A stretch of 64,000 nt of DNA, from positions 12,658,193 through 12,722,192 of the forward strand of contig SCHM01000001.1 of assembly GCA_004123355.1 (NCBI GenBank), written 5' to 3'. This DNA is from Amphirosellinia nigrospora. Taxonomy: Eukaryota > Ascomycota > Sordariomycetes > Xylariales > Xylariaceae. This document shows, in pieces, positions 38,701 through 49,003 of the stretch. Made by a program: the position numbers and the translations under genes. Numbering within the stretch: position 1 is the first letter of the stretch; each line of letters begins with the position of its first letter. The notes below the pieces were generated by a model. The model did not search any database. It saw only the letters and a list, made by a program, of their open reading frames with translations, and was not told the DNA's origin.

Positions 38701-40419
38701 ATTCTAGTGCACTCAAGTACTCAAACAGATGAAGAACTTGTAGCAAGCCGTCCCCGCGACTCTAATTACAAAATTACCAAAGATCCACGTTCTGCTACAC
38801 CAACCATAGTCTTGCCTGATCTCGGCGACCCCAACGTCAGGGCTTTGGGTAGGGCGAGAAGCCTTCATAAGAAGCGTCAACGGCGCTTTCAAGAGGCAGA
38901 GGAAACAGTGGCTACTGCAGTAGTTATCTATGCTACTGCACAAGAGCTCAACTCTCCATCAAGCCCTAGTCGCGGCGGCGACCCAATTAACGAGGACATT
39001 ATAGGAATATTTGATGCTACTCAGGGACCGGTTCAGGTGTCTTCAGATTCTTTATCATCAGGGGTAGCAACAGAATACAGTGATGATGAGAGTGACTTTT
39101 CACCGACTGTTGCTGACCTTTCAACAGATGATGAAGGCAGAGACCGGCGCCGGCATCGATCTCACCGATCCCACCACCATTCGTCGCGAGACAGAGAGCG
39201 CACGGGTAGCGAGGAACGTGACAACCACCATCGCCGCCACAGAAGCAAGGATGACATTAAAGTCTCTTTCAAGACAAGCTCAGACCGACCAATCCCTTCG
39301 CGACATAGGGAGGAACCCCGGCGACGAGAAAGCGGACACGAGCGTTCACACGAGTCTTCCCACCGCCGACATCGCACTCCCGAAGAACAAGCCGCCCACG
39401 ACAAGCGCAAAGAAGAACGCCGGGCTCGCCACAAACTTGAACGTGAAAATGATAGGGAACGCGAGCCAGAGCACAAGGGTAAAGAAGCCGAGACGACCCC
39501 TCCCCCTAATGATAGAAACTCTCCACGCAGCTCGAAGCGGTCGGGCCATTCTCAATCGGAACGGCGCGTATTGATAAAAGAAGAGCCATCGCCGGTTTCG
39601 AGTAAGAGGTTCTTCGATTTTAGACGCGGCGAAAGCACCCTAGCCGCGACCAATGTAGCGTCAAAACCCGAATCGCAGAGAGCCGAGGCACCCAAACGCT
39701 CCAGTCCGCCAACATCGATATCAAAGTTCCATTCTTCTCGGCCTCCCAGAGAATCAAGCGATACACCGCGGCCGAGGAGCTCTAGGCGTCACGACGAGGC
39801 TCGAGAGTCGAGCGATGCGCCGAGGCCAAGGAGTTCTAGACGCCACGATGAGGCGCGGGAATCGAGCGATGCCCCGCGACCGAGGAGCTCGAGACACCAT
39901 GAAGAGACCCGAGACCGAGAATTGAGTGATGCGCCGAGGCCGAGGAGCTCCAAGCGCCATGACGAGGGCCGAGAGTCAGGTGACGCACCAAGGCCGAGAA
40001 GCTCAAGACGTCATGAGGAAACCCGTGAATCCATAGATGCGACTAGGCCGAGGAGCTCGAGACGCCATGACGAAGCCCAGGAAGATTCGCCAAGGCGGCA
40101 CAGAGAACGCTCATCGCGGCCTAAAGCTGACGAGGAGCCTAAGATCTCGTTGCGCTCCATGGCTGAGAGCGATGGTAAACACTCGATGCGGTCTAGAGCT
40201 GACAGCGACGCAAGGGTGTCCACGAGGTCTAGGGGTGATAGCGACGGGCGACCTCCTTCTTCGTCGCACGCCAAGCCGCGCTCTTCTGATACTAAAGACG
40301 ACCGGCATGGGCACCAATCAAGACGTGCCGAGCGACAGCGGGAGCGTGATGCTGAGAAAAAGAAGAAAGAGGCGCCTACTAGTGGCCTCAAGTCTGTCTT
40401 TAAGAAGCTCTTTGCTTAG
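29767..40419 (+). CDS. Giant acidic repeat protein, leashin/involucrin-repeat type, about 3,478 aa
   Basis: A single gene, read through two introns (32372-32433 and 35598-35755, both GT-AG) in three exons. Its open frame changes register at 16 points: near 30531, 32462, 32948, 33184, 34065, 34148, 34176, 34517, 34628, 35768, 37005, 37028, 37172, 37293, 37505 and 38355. Ten are missing bases and six extra; with these corrected the length is exactly divisible by three. Order of regions: a short unique N-terminus; a Lys/Glu coil ([20 protein letters not shown]); about 5 kb of Glu/Pro/Ala/Val repeats ([10 protein letters not shown] type); a unique acidic middle; then a conserved-looking block with [20 protein letters not shown] and [17 protein letters not shown]; a Ser/Arg/His/Asp region with six [18 protein letters not shown] units; and a C-terminal [11 protein letters not shown]. 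Giant proteins of this plan in Pezizomycotina include leashin, which tethers Woronin bodies at septa. That link is inference from architecture, not from alignment. Confidence 0.8.
30766..30945 (+). repeat. 12-bp coding tandem repeat (EPVA / EPAA)
   Basis: Perfect GAACCAGTAGCC units in a row, then degenerate GAGCCAGCAGTA variants. They encode a Glu-Pro-Val-Ala tetrapeptide repeat inside the giant gene. The near-perfect units suggest recent slippage. Confidence 0.9.
31910..31965 (+). repeat. 15-bp coding tandem repeat (PEAAE)
   Basis: Three to four nearly identical copies of GAGGCTGCGGAACCA encode Glu-Ala-Ala-Glu-Pro repeats within the giant acidic gene. Confidence 0.85.
39748..40077 (+). repeat. 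Six-copy 54-63 bp coding repeat
   Basis: Encodes six tandem versions of an 18-21 residue unit, consensus [18 protein letters not shown]. Substitutions are concentrated at the SD/SG/SI and RR/HH/KR positions. It lies near the C-terminus of the giant protein and would be strongly basic and phosphorylatable. Confidence 0.9.
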
Positions 40420-41545
40420 GCTTCGTATTGATCGACCAGGGATAAATGAAACAGGAAGTGATGTTCTGATAATTTGATGAGGGACTAAAGAGACGTTACC
40501 GCGACCAGGGTCTGTTTTGTTCTACTTCCCCTTTTCTCTTCCATGTGAGATTAAGATTTTGCGATGATTAACTTTCACCTTTTCTAATTTTTCTTTCTTG
40601 TTCTCTTCTCTTCTTGCTTGTATGAGGAAACGAATAACGCGATAATGTGTTTTTACTGTACGACGCTGTATGACTGCTCTTCCAGGGCGACGGATATGTA
40701 TGAGATAACGAATTGTTATGAGTCGAGATGTATTTTGTGGGTTTGGCCTTTTGATTTTACTATCAATATCAAATAAGAATTTTCGTCACAACGATACTGA
40801 GCTTGTACATGATTGCCGAGGTGCTCTCGCTATCGTGCTACTTACCAAAATAACGTATACGTAGGATATAAACGTCTATTGTGGTGCAAAGATCTGAAAC
40901 CGTCTCTATGGGCGGTACTATTGATTACATGGCTATATACGTGTGGTCAATTCCTTTGCCTCTGTAGACTACTTGCTCTCAGGCCAGTGTGCCTAGACCG
41001 GCATTTCTGGCCCTACTACATATACGAGCACCACCAACTCCTCCACATCATCAAGATATTCAACTACGTAAACTATATACATATAATTACCTGCGATCGC
41101 GAAATTAATGGCAATAGGCCTGATTACCCGTTTCTGTAAGATGCTGAATTATTACCCGATTTAAGAATCGGCCTACGCGATGACTTGTGGTGGGGGAGGT
41201 GGCGGCGGCGCTGTATTACAAACGTTAGAACAATACGGGGTCTAGACGAGAGTCCTTCATTAAATGTACTTACACGAACCATCCGGACGGATTGGTGGCC
41301 TATTACCGGGCGAACACGCTTTAGGTGTATCACCGTTAGCAGAATTAAGCGAAGTCGAGGCTACTCTAGTATAGAAATAGGTGTCACACTCACGTGGTCC
41401 GTGTCCTCCTATGAATGGCGGTCGGCCGCCTATACATGGTGGGCACACAGGCAGGGGCGGGCCCCATAGGGGGGGAGACGGAGGTCGCGTGGTGCGAAGT
41501 CTATATAGTCATCAGTTGTTAGTCTTGGTTTGAATGAGGTCGTGG
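40420..41545. other. Intergenic between two convergent genes
   Basis: 3' sides of the giant gene and the secreted repeat protein. The first 300 bp are T-rich, as expected of a 3' untranslated region. No other gene is seen. Confidence 0.5.
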
Positions 41546-42081
41546 TTAGTTGAAGGGCGGACGGGGTGTTTTGTTACCTGAGTGAGCTGATTCTTGTGGT
41601 TGTGAAGAGCCTCGATTTTGGCCTTGGCCTTGATTTGAGCTTTGGCCTAGGTTGGAGCCCTGACCTTGGTTTGTACCTTCACCTTGGCCTTGGCCTTGTG
41701 ACGACTGGCCGGACTGGTTTGGATTTTGACCCGGTTGGTTCGGGGGTCGACCACCAGATTGAGGCACCTGGCCGGCGTTACCAGGCTCTATTAATATTAT
41801 TATTAGTCAAACTAAACGAAGAAGCTCATCGCATGAGTAAATAAAAACTCACGTTGTCCACCTCCTCTTGGTGGCGTTGCCTGCGGCCCTCGTGGTCCAG
41901 TCGTCGACCCGCCCGTTGTACTGAAGCGACTTGTTGTAGAGCCCGACGGTAACACTTGGCGGAGTGCAAGTTGCGGTGTAGATGCCATGGTCGTGAATGT
42001 GGCGCCCGGGTCATCCTGGCGCTGCTGGACTGGTACTGCAATGCAGAGCCCGAGGAGGGATAGAGCAACGGTGGCCTTCAT
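41546..42081 (-). CDS. Small secreted Gln/Gly/Asn-rich repeat protein, 156 aa
   Basis: Two exons on the minus strand, 42081-41853 and 41787-41546, joined by a GTGAGT...TAATAG intron; they sum to 157 codons without a frameshift. The N-terminus MKATVALSLLGLCIAVPV is a typical signal peptide, probably cut after CIA. A Ser/Thr/Pro-rich linker follows, likely O-glycosylated. The C-terminal half consists of GQGQGEGTNQGQGSN-type degenerate hexapeptide repeats and ends TPRPPFN. There are few cysteines, so it is not a classic cysteine-rich effector. No family is recognised; wall-associated or adhesive roles are possible but unsupported. Confidence 0.7.
41600..41745 (-). repeat. Degenerate hexamer/nonamer coding repeat (Gln-Gly)
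   Basis: CAAGGCCAAGGTCAA-type units, read on the minus strand, encode the Gln-Gly/Asn-Gln repeats of the secreted protein. Copies differ at synonymous positions, so the repeat is old or selected at protein level. Confidence 0.75.
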
Positions 42082-43204
42082 ATTGTATGTACACTTGTAA
42101 TGATGATAATTCTTGCGACTAGAGGTAAGCGGGTCCGCGAGAGAAGCAGGGTACTTTCTTCACTCCGAGCGCTTCAAATACAAAGTCTGATAAATTCATT
42201 CGATCAAAAGTCCAGGACTCGAGTCCTCAGCTTCCCCTTATAATAACTAACATCATTCGTACTTTGTATTAGGTTTTCCATATTCGTTGAAAAAGATACG
42301 ACACGCGAGGTTTCTGTTGGTGTAACTTAAAATCTACCGACTCATAAGGACTCGACGTAGATCTTCTGTCACCCGTTTGTCAGAAGAATCAGTCTCGAAC
42401 ATAGTTGCGGGATAGCGCAGTGGTTGCGGGAGCTGCCGTGGCGTTGAACTTAATCCGGAAAAGAATTTCCGTCCTCAAGACAACACATACATAGCATACA
42501 ATAAGGGATGCATCAAGGTGAATGAATATTCAATTTCAACACCGTGTGTTTTTAACAAAACATTAAACTTTGAATTCATAGTTGACCTCGGTGTGTATTC
42601 GTTTTCTTATGAGGTGATTCGACCTGACACGGATTAACGGTTTTGAGTTCCTGAGTTGTCGTCTATGGGTCTCAATCTGCCATCGACTCCAAGTCAAGGT
42701 ATGACATAGCTAGTAATTGGAAAAAATTGATACGTGCGTAATAACTGCATCAGATATAGGAAGGTATGACGCGAGTGACTGGTGATCATCCAACTAGGGT
42801 CAAACCAAAAGGTCGGTTTCCATATTCTCGGCGTCGAGATCACAAGTCTACTAATGCGGCTGTATCGGGTCGGAGCAATTCTTTTAAGAGATAATCTTTG
42901 AATTGTTCTGTGCCGAGAAAAAGCTATTTACTAACACTAGAAAGCGCCCTTATGTTACTAATAAACTACGCGTTACTAAGATGCATACGATAAAAGAACT
43001 CCTCATTACAAGAAGCTATTTGAATGTGACGGTAGCGGGGTAGTCACCTTACTAGATGCCTATTATTCTTTGAGGAGCTATTGGCCGAAATACATAGGTA
43101 GGTAATTATGACGGTAATTTGGCCTATGAGTCTGGAGTGGAGCAAGCAACACCTTTATTCGGCTGTCGCACATCTCGGTAATCGGTAGTCACACTATGCC
43201 AGGG

Positions 43205-43250
43205 ACCTCGTAGGGGTAGGGTGTAGACGTCTGTTATTGCACGGAGAATA
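43205..43250 (+). repeat. Partial copy of dispersed repeat (about 46 bp)
   Basis: Starts ACCTCGTAGGGGTAGGGTGT and matches the first third of the repeats at 43891-44026 and 55880-56017. It is inverted relative to the copy 640 bp downstream. Confidence 0.75.
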
Positions 43251-43890
43251 ATCGAACCCTCGGCCTAATGATGCAGAGTAGACATATTTTTTAAGTTTAT
43301 AGACGCTCGCATCGCTAGACCCGTTACCTAACAAGGCTCCTGCTAAATGTGTTGAGATTGTTAATAAAGCATAGGTAGGTAGGTAGACAAGGGGATACGC
43401 TGCTACTGCGCTTGGCCTATTGACTTTAGGTTTAGATGTAGTTTAGGACACTGTACCAATTGATTTTTAGTAATATGTGTAGTCCCGAAGGACAAGGGTG
43501 CAATTATTATTTGGGCTTATGAGTACCTCCACCCCCTACACCACGTGAATCCGGCGGGAGCCCCAGGGATCGGGTGAGGGAATCGTCGCCCAAAGAAAAA
43601 TAATGGCTAGGTCGCCATCTGAGGAGCTGAGGTAAAAACGCATGTGCGTTGGACTTTGGGTCGGCTTTTCTATCCCCAACGTTAGTATAGGTATTACTGT
43701 GTAATACTGTGAGCGCCGTAATCTGTGTCATCTTCATCAGAATGTCCCACGGATTTAAGCTACGCGTATATCGAACAAATTCCCTTCATCCAACAGGCTC
43801 GTGTAGCTTTGGTTACAAGTGGACATTACATGACGTCTCGATAAGATACTAATGTTTCATTTCTGTTTTGACCTAACCATAGTGCCAGGG

Positions 43891-44026
43891 ACAGGGATCT
43901 AGACACACCAGTTAGACAAAGAGACTCCATGTATATAGCCATACAATCACATAGAGCCCACGGAGATGGCTTCACTTTTTCTCGGTGCAACAACAGATGT
44001 CTACACCCTAATTACCCCTACGAGGT
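43891..44026 (-). repeat. Full copy of dispersed repeat (136 bp)
   Basis: Read on the minus strand it runs from ACCTCGTAGGGGTAATTAGG through CATCTCCGTGGGCTCTATGT to GTGTCTAGATCCCTGT. It matches 55880-56017 along its length with scattered substitutions and small indels. Confidence 0.85.
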
Positions 44027-44421
44027 CCATACACATGGTAAGTTTAACGTGACTGGAATCTCGGCGTATATTACATGTGATATTATATTCAACTGTACAC
44101 ATTCTTCCCTGATAGGCTCCCATGCGCCGGCTAGAATCAATATCAAAGCTCCCCAATCGAAAATATGAGTTTGATCAAAAGCATTTCGTTCCTACTATGC
44201 AGCCCCTTTTTGGCTTATACATCGGTTCTGGAACTAAGCAGCCATCTTCGAATACCATACTTTCTCGTAAGAAAGCCGCGAATTGACCAACACCGCCATC
44301 TGTTTCTACCGGCGGCATGTGCATTGAATCCTGCATTCTGCCGGCGAATCTGGCTCTTTCTGTTTCTAAGTTTGAGTATTCTCCATCGGCCCAGGCTTTC
44401 AGTGTTCTTGTTCATAACAAT

Positions 44422-45840
44422 TTATGTAGTCTTCTTCAATCCTGTCTTCAATAGGTGTTTTTTCATCCAGTTGCCAATACACATGGCCATTTTCTGACAT
44501 AGTCTCCCATTTTTTAGCAGTCGACATGACTTTGGATCTTGGAACATCGATAGCCGAACAGTGAAGTGAACTGATATTTGAACATCATACTTGGCGTTGA
44601 GATGGTAAACTCTGGCCTCGAATTTTCGGGGTTCAAGGCCTAAAAACCACCATAACGGGAGAGGCTTAGTTGTCTGGCCTATTATAAAGTGTGAGAATCT
44701 CATCTTAATTTGTTTATTGAAAGATAGGTCGTGGTTTCGTGTTGACTACTTACCAGAGCTTAAACGATAAGACAAGGGTTAAGGTCTGCTGAAGCTGGCC
44801 AAGGGGGAGAACTTTACCAATCCTCCACTCTAATAACCGATGCTTAAGATGCTTTGCAATTTCGTTTTGATTGAACTTGGCCTTACATCTCGCTAGCAGT
44901 TGACCGACTACCCAAACAAGGGTGACAGCTCCTAAAGCTGCGTCTCCGTTACCACCCACGTCCGAATGTGAGCCCAGGAACCAGCATTGTTTGGCATAAG
45001 TTTCTGGAGACTCTTTTCTTGTCCATATAGAGGGCTTAAAATGCAGTCGGGCTTCGTTAAGTGCCAGGGCTTGAAATGCATTTTCAACGGCGCCAGGAAT
45101 AACGCTGCCCACGAAGGCGAAGGGACGAATCCAAGGTCTTAGAGGCTTCAGGCTGCTGACCGTATCCCAAACCACGCAAGCTTTGATTTTTACTTTGCTG
45201 AGCACCCCGTCATCCTCAAAGCCCCTAACATAAGTAGCCAGAGTCTGCTGTGACCGGTGCCTTTGTGAAGGTTCGAGATCCTGATTCGCCCAGAGAGTAA
45301 ATAGACCGTGAAGATAATACAAGTTAGGTTTATGAAGTAAGCCGGTCTGGCTAATAAACGAAGCGAGACATTGAACAGCAAAGGCCCCTCGAGAAAACCC
45401 GACAAGAATTATCTCGTCGCTTTCGCCAAAGCTGTAATTATGCGAAAGAAAGCTGTAAGCATTCCTAATCTTCGCCGTGATTCCTAATCTGGTTAGTAAA
45501 ATCATTTTCTGACCGGTCCAAACGAGGCTCGCTTACCCCTTCCCGTGGCGCCGCCGATCAGCTGATCCGAGAAGCTGGTCATATTGCCCACCCCGCTGTC
45601 GTAATAGGAGATCTGAAGGTAGCCGTCGTCGGCAACGCCTTCTAGACATCGGGCAAGTGTTGCGACATTCGTGAGGGGCCGTGTCTTGTTCACGCCGTCT
45701 TGCCAGGTACCGTCGCAAAAGACGAAAAGCCTTTTCCGCACTGCTCGTGCTTTACCAACGGTCCTAGGAAACGATGGCATTCGAACGTTCAGGGCTGGAT
45801 TTGAATAGTATTGTTGATTCACTGCGCATATTGCATTCAA
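44422..45840 (-). CDS. DUF2235 alpha/beta-hydrolase-like protein
   Basis: Family members share an uncharacterised hydrolase fold related to the phospholipase domain of bacterial type VI effectors; fungal members have no settled substrate. Exon 1 (45840-45537) holds KRLFVFCDGTWQDG, the family's opening motif. The intron (45536-45484) has an ACTAAC branch site and ends GATTAG. Exon 2 (45483 to 44754) holds the nucleophile elbow ILVGFSRGAFAVQCLA, VWDTVSSL, ALNEARLHFKP and CWFLGSHSDVGGNG with the expected Asp and His-region residues. A third exon (about 44678-44422) encoding PLPLWWFLGLEPRKF and SVHFTVRLSM fits the family's C-terminal part, but no acceptor keeps it in frame with the strong donor at 44753. 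One single-base error, or a different splice site, is therefore likely. The gene is head-to-head with the kinase gene. Confidence 0.8.
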
Positions 45841-46504
45841 ACCAAAAAAGAAAAAGCATACAATCCTCGACGCTCAAGTTATAACTGAGGGTAAAATACT
45901 GTTTTCGCCTCTTTCCCAGACTCCGGAAGGCGTCTTTAGGAGCTCGAGTAAAATTCTGTGAGCTATGCAGTCAGGTTCCGACTATTATAAATGCCTGACC
46001 AGGCAGCTGTATCACGTGGTTGGTCCACGTCCAATCGACTTGATGTGTGCTATTCTCACTTGCAGATGTCCAAGCTTGTTGATGCAACCCAGCGGGCATA
46101 AATCGGCACTATCAGCCCCGTGTGCTACTTATGACCGGAAAGTCAATATTATGGTCAGCAGAAGTGTGGTAACAAGCTGAAAGCCAAAATGGGGTATCGA
46201 GAAGTGTGGTAGGATTCTGAGAAGCAGTAGTTGTTGCCTATGTCTGCTTTGGAGAGGGATCATGAAGAACTCATTACTATTTGTCGGCGCCACCGACGGC
46301 CTCACTGACAGGGACATAAATTCGATAGTGAGGCTCTCGGGAACCTTAGCCCTATTAATTTTACTCATTATCATATGCCGTTAAGTAGTTGAAAGTGGCC
46401 AGCCTGAATTTGTCTAAAAATGCCCTGCCAGGCTTCAGTCATCTTAAATTAAATAAAACCACGAACCTCAGCACAAAAATTCTTTCACTATTCTAAAGAT
46501 CAAC
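45841..46504. promoter_or_regulatory. Divergent intergenic region between DUF2235 and kinase genes
   Basis: About 660 bp between two divergent start codons, so both promoters lie here. No distinct operator is recognised. Confidence 0.45.
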
Positions 46505-48485
46505 ATGCAGAGCATTTTACACGCAGTCATGGACAATCTTCGACGTCTTCGCCAAAAAATCACTGACCGGAGAATTTTCAGCCAAAGAGCTTTCAACTGG
46601 CTACCTGGACTGGATGGCTCTAGTTTAAATGTTGTTGAATCACCAATAAACCCCCGAATTTTGATTCAAGATATGTCTTCCGATGACTTTGATTGGTATT
46701 TGATGATCTATCCTGAGTATATTCGCGAAGTGTATGAAGAAGTCGAAATTGAACGGTTTGACAATATTCCTGTCACACTTGGTAGCCTCCGCAAAGGTCA
46801 AAGCCGCTGCCTGACAGGTGCTAACCTCCAGGACATGGATAAATGGATGCGGTACGTCCTACTTTCTCATGATAGTGGATTTACTTAACCTAGAATTTAT
46901 TTCTAGAAAACGGGGAACTCCCTTGCCGATCAATTTTCACAATAGGACTACAGACCTGGTCGACAGCAATCGCGAGGAAACTGTTAAAAGAATCACTTCT
47001 GAAGCATTCTCGATGTACGAGGATGAGCTGAAAAGGCAAGAAATATCCTCCGGGGAGGCCGCATGGGCCGCAATGAACCATCTGAGAAAGCTAGCTGGCA
47101 TCGGCAATTCTAGGCATGTCTCCTCCTCTCAGTTGCATATCCCAAGACTGTAGCATACTGTTCGAGGCATTGTTTCGGTGGACTCTTGGGGAGGGTTATT
47201 CCCCTGAACAACAGTTACTGAAACAGGACTATCTCGCCATCTTCAAGGAATTGGAAAAGATAACAGGGAAGTTTGCTGGCAAGTCTGCCGTTGATGTCGA
47301 GAAGGTTGCCCATGTGCTAGAATGCCGAGAACAGATTGAAAGTCAGTTTCCACACCACATCAATCTAAAGAGATCAACTCTAATAGAATAAACCATAGAC
47401 TCCAAGGAAGTGTGTCTTAAGCAAGACATTATTTCCAACAAGCAGCCAGAAAGTTCGGGGGCCAATGGAGAGGTTTACAAAGTTGAGGGAAACCAACTTC
47501 ATTTTAAGGGACGTAATGAGAACCACGGCTACGTCGCAATTAAAAAGGCCCAGTACCGCAAGAGACATGAGGAGCGGCAAATATTTCTGAACGAGATCAC
47601 GATATCTAGGGAATTATGCAAGGTACGTTTGAGACTCATTACATAACTCCTCATATTGCTTTAATATGAGTCTAATAATTCTTTCATCACAAAGGGGTAT
47701 CCACAACATTTCATCGAGTTTCTTGGGTGGAATGAGGATCGTGACAATTTGTACATTGCCATGGAGTATGCCGAGCACGGCGATCTGGAGCGCATGCTGA
47801 AATTCCGCGTCAACGACTGGAGTTGGAGTGAGGCACACATGAGAACAGTCACCGAACAAATACTCCAAGGCTTAAAGTATATGCATGGCGAAATGATTGC
47901 CCATCGAGATCTCAAACCAAAGGTATTTGAATTTTCAAGAATCTCTTCTCTTTTAGTAGAGAATCTCACCGGGGTAACATCCGTGCTTAGAACGTGCTGG
48001 TCACTTCCCTTCATAAAATCAATGTCAAGATTGCCGATTTCGGTATTGCAAAAAGGCTGTCGAAAAGGGGAACGACTTCTTTGCGAACGATAACCGGCTC
48101 TCAAGGGTACAGAGCACCAGAAGTACTCAAAATCTGGAATAAAGGAGATCGACGCGGCTATACATACAATGTAGACCTCTGGTCCTTGGGATGCATTGTC
48201 TATAGAATGGCCCGGGGGAGCCCTTTGTTTGAGTCCGATCAAGAGATCATACGGTCAGAACGCCGTGTGAAGGAAAAAATCAAGAAGGAAACAAACCAGC
48301 TAACGGAGAGGAAGCCAGTAGACCCATCTAGAATATCCGACGGTATCCATATATCGAATAGCGGAGTTCTCTTCATTCAGGCGTTGCTTGTTGTCAATGC
48401 GAAGGAACGGCCTGGTAGTGCAGAAGAAGCACTAAAGGAGTTACAGAAGTGGTCGGAATCGCCCATTGAGGAAGAAGCAGATTAG
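46505..48485 (+). CDS. Ser/Thr protein kinase with novel N-terminal region, about 575 aa
   Basis: Exons: 46505-46851, 46907-47341, 47399-47622, 47695-47922, 47991-48485, all GT-AG. The kinase domain fills the C-terminal half: glycine loop as GANGEVYKV, ATP lysine in YVAIKKAQ, catalytic loop AHRDLKPKNVLV (split by an intron after KPK), DFG in IADFGIAKRL, APE in YRAPEVLKIW, and VDLWSLGCIVYRMARG. All catalytic residues are present, so activity is expected. The first 280 residues, with LIQDMSSDDFDWYLMIYPEY and a helical WTLGEGYSPEQQLLKQDYL stretch, match no domain I know. Exon 2 is one base too long (frame change about 47105-47150), consistent with an inserted base; without it the gene is 576 codons. 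Weak overall resemblance to Chk2/CaMK-type kinases is noted but not claimed. Confidence 0.85.
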
Positions 48486-49003
48486 GCCTAGTAAAGCAGG
48501 GGGTAATTAACAGGGGTAAAACTTCGAAAAAATACCAGAATTCCTTGCTATATCTTACCTTTGTACTTAGCAATCGACACATCTCGGAGATTTTTTTTTT
48601 TAACAATATCAATACATTGCGTTCCTTTCGATTAACAGGTTCCCCTTATTTCCAAGTGACTACGATTCAAATTGGATGAGTAATTCCTAGATCACCTCCA
48701 TTCCTAAGGTCCTAGTCACCCTGGGCCATTTCACTACCTGAACAAGTAGTAGTCACTATATAATAACCAAACCATGAAGTCTCACTTGTTTAATTCAACG
48801 ATAAGGCATGAATCCTTAGTCTTGATGTAATTGACATATGATTTTACACTTCTGTGCATTGCTTATAGTATTCATAGTTTTACGGTAGTAGGGCGTGAGC
48901 ATGGCATGGTGGACCTTTCAATGTCGCACTTACCCCTCACCTTATTATAACTTGAGGTTAAATTTCCTATTACTGATACCATCCGAACAAAACGAAATAA
49001 AAA
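48486..49003. other. Intergenic, kinase to amadoriase
   Basis: AT-rich 3' and promoter sequence with a poly-T run at about 48591-48601. No gene seen. Confidence 0.5.

Larger units (their letters stand above)
42082..44421. other. Intergenic with repeat fragments
   Basis: No supported gene. It contains one partial and one full copy of a dispersed repeat in inverted orientation (43205-43250 and 43891-44026). Otherwise it is AT-rich with many short stop-riddled frames, compatible with old non-coding or mobile-element debris. Confidence 0.5.

Noticed and set aside
42408-42475. SINE-like start GGGATAGCGCAGTGGTTGCG resembling a polymerase III A-box
   Set aside because: No matching B-box at the expected distance and no second copy in the window.
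47089-47160. Possible short intron in kinase exon 2 instead of a frameshift
   Set aside because: The only GT-AG pairs here would give introns of 15-30 nt, below the size of any other intron in the window.
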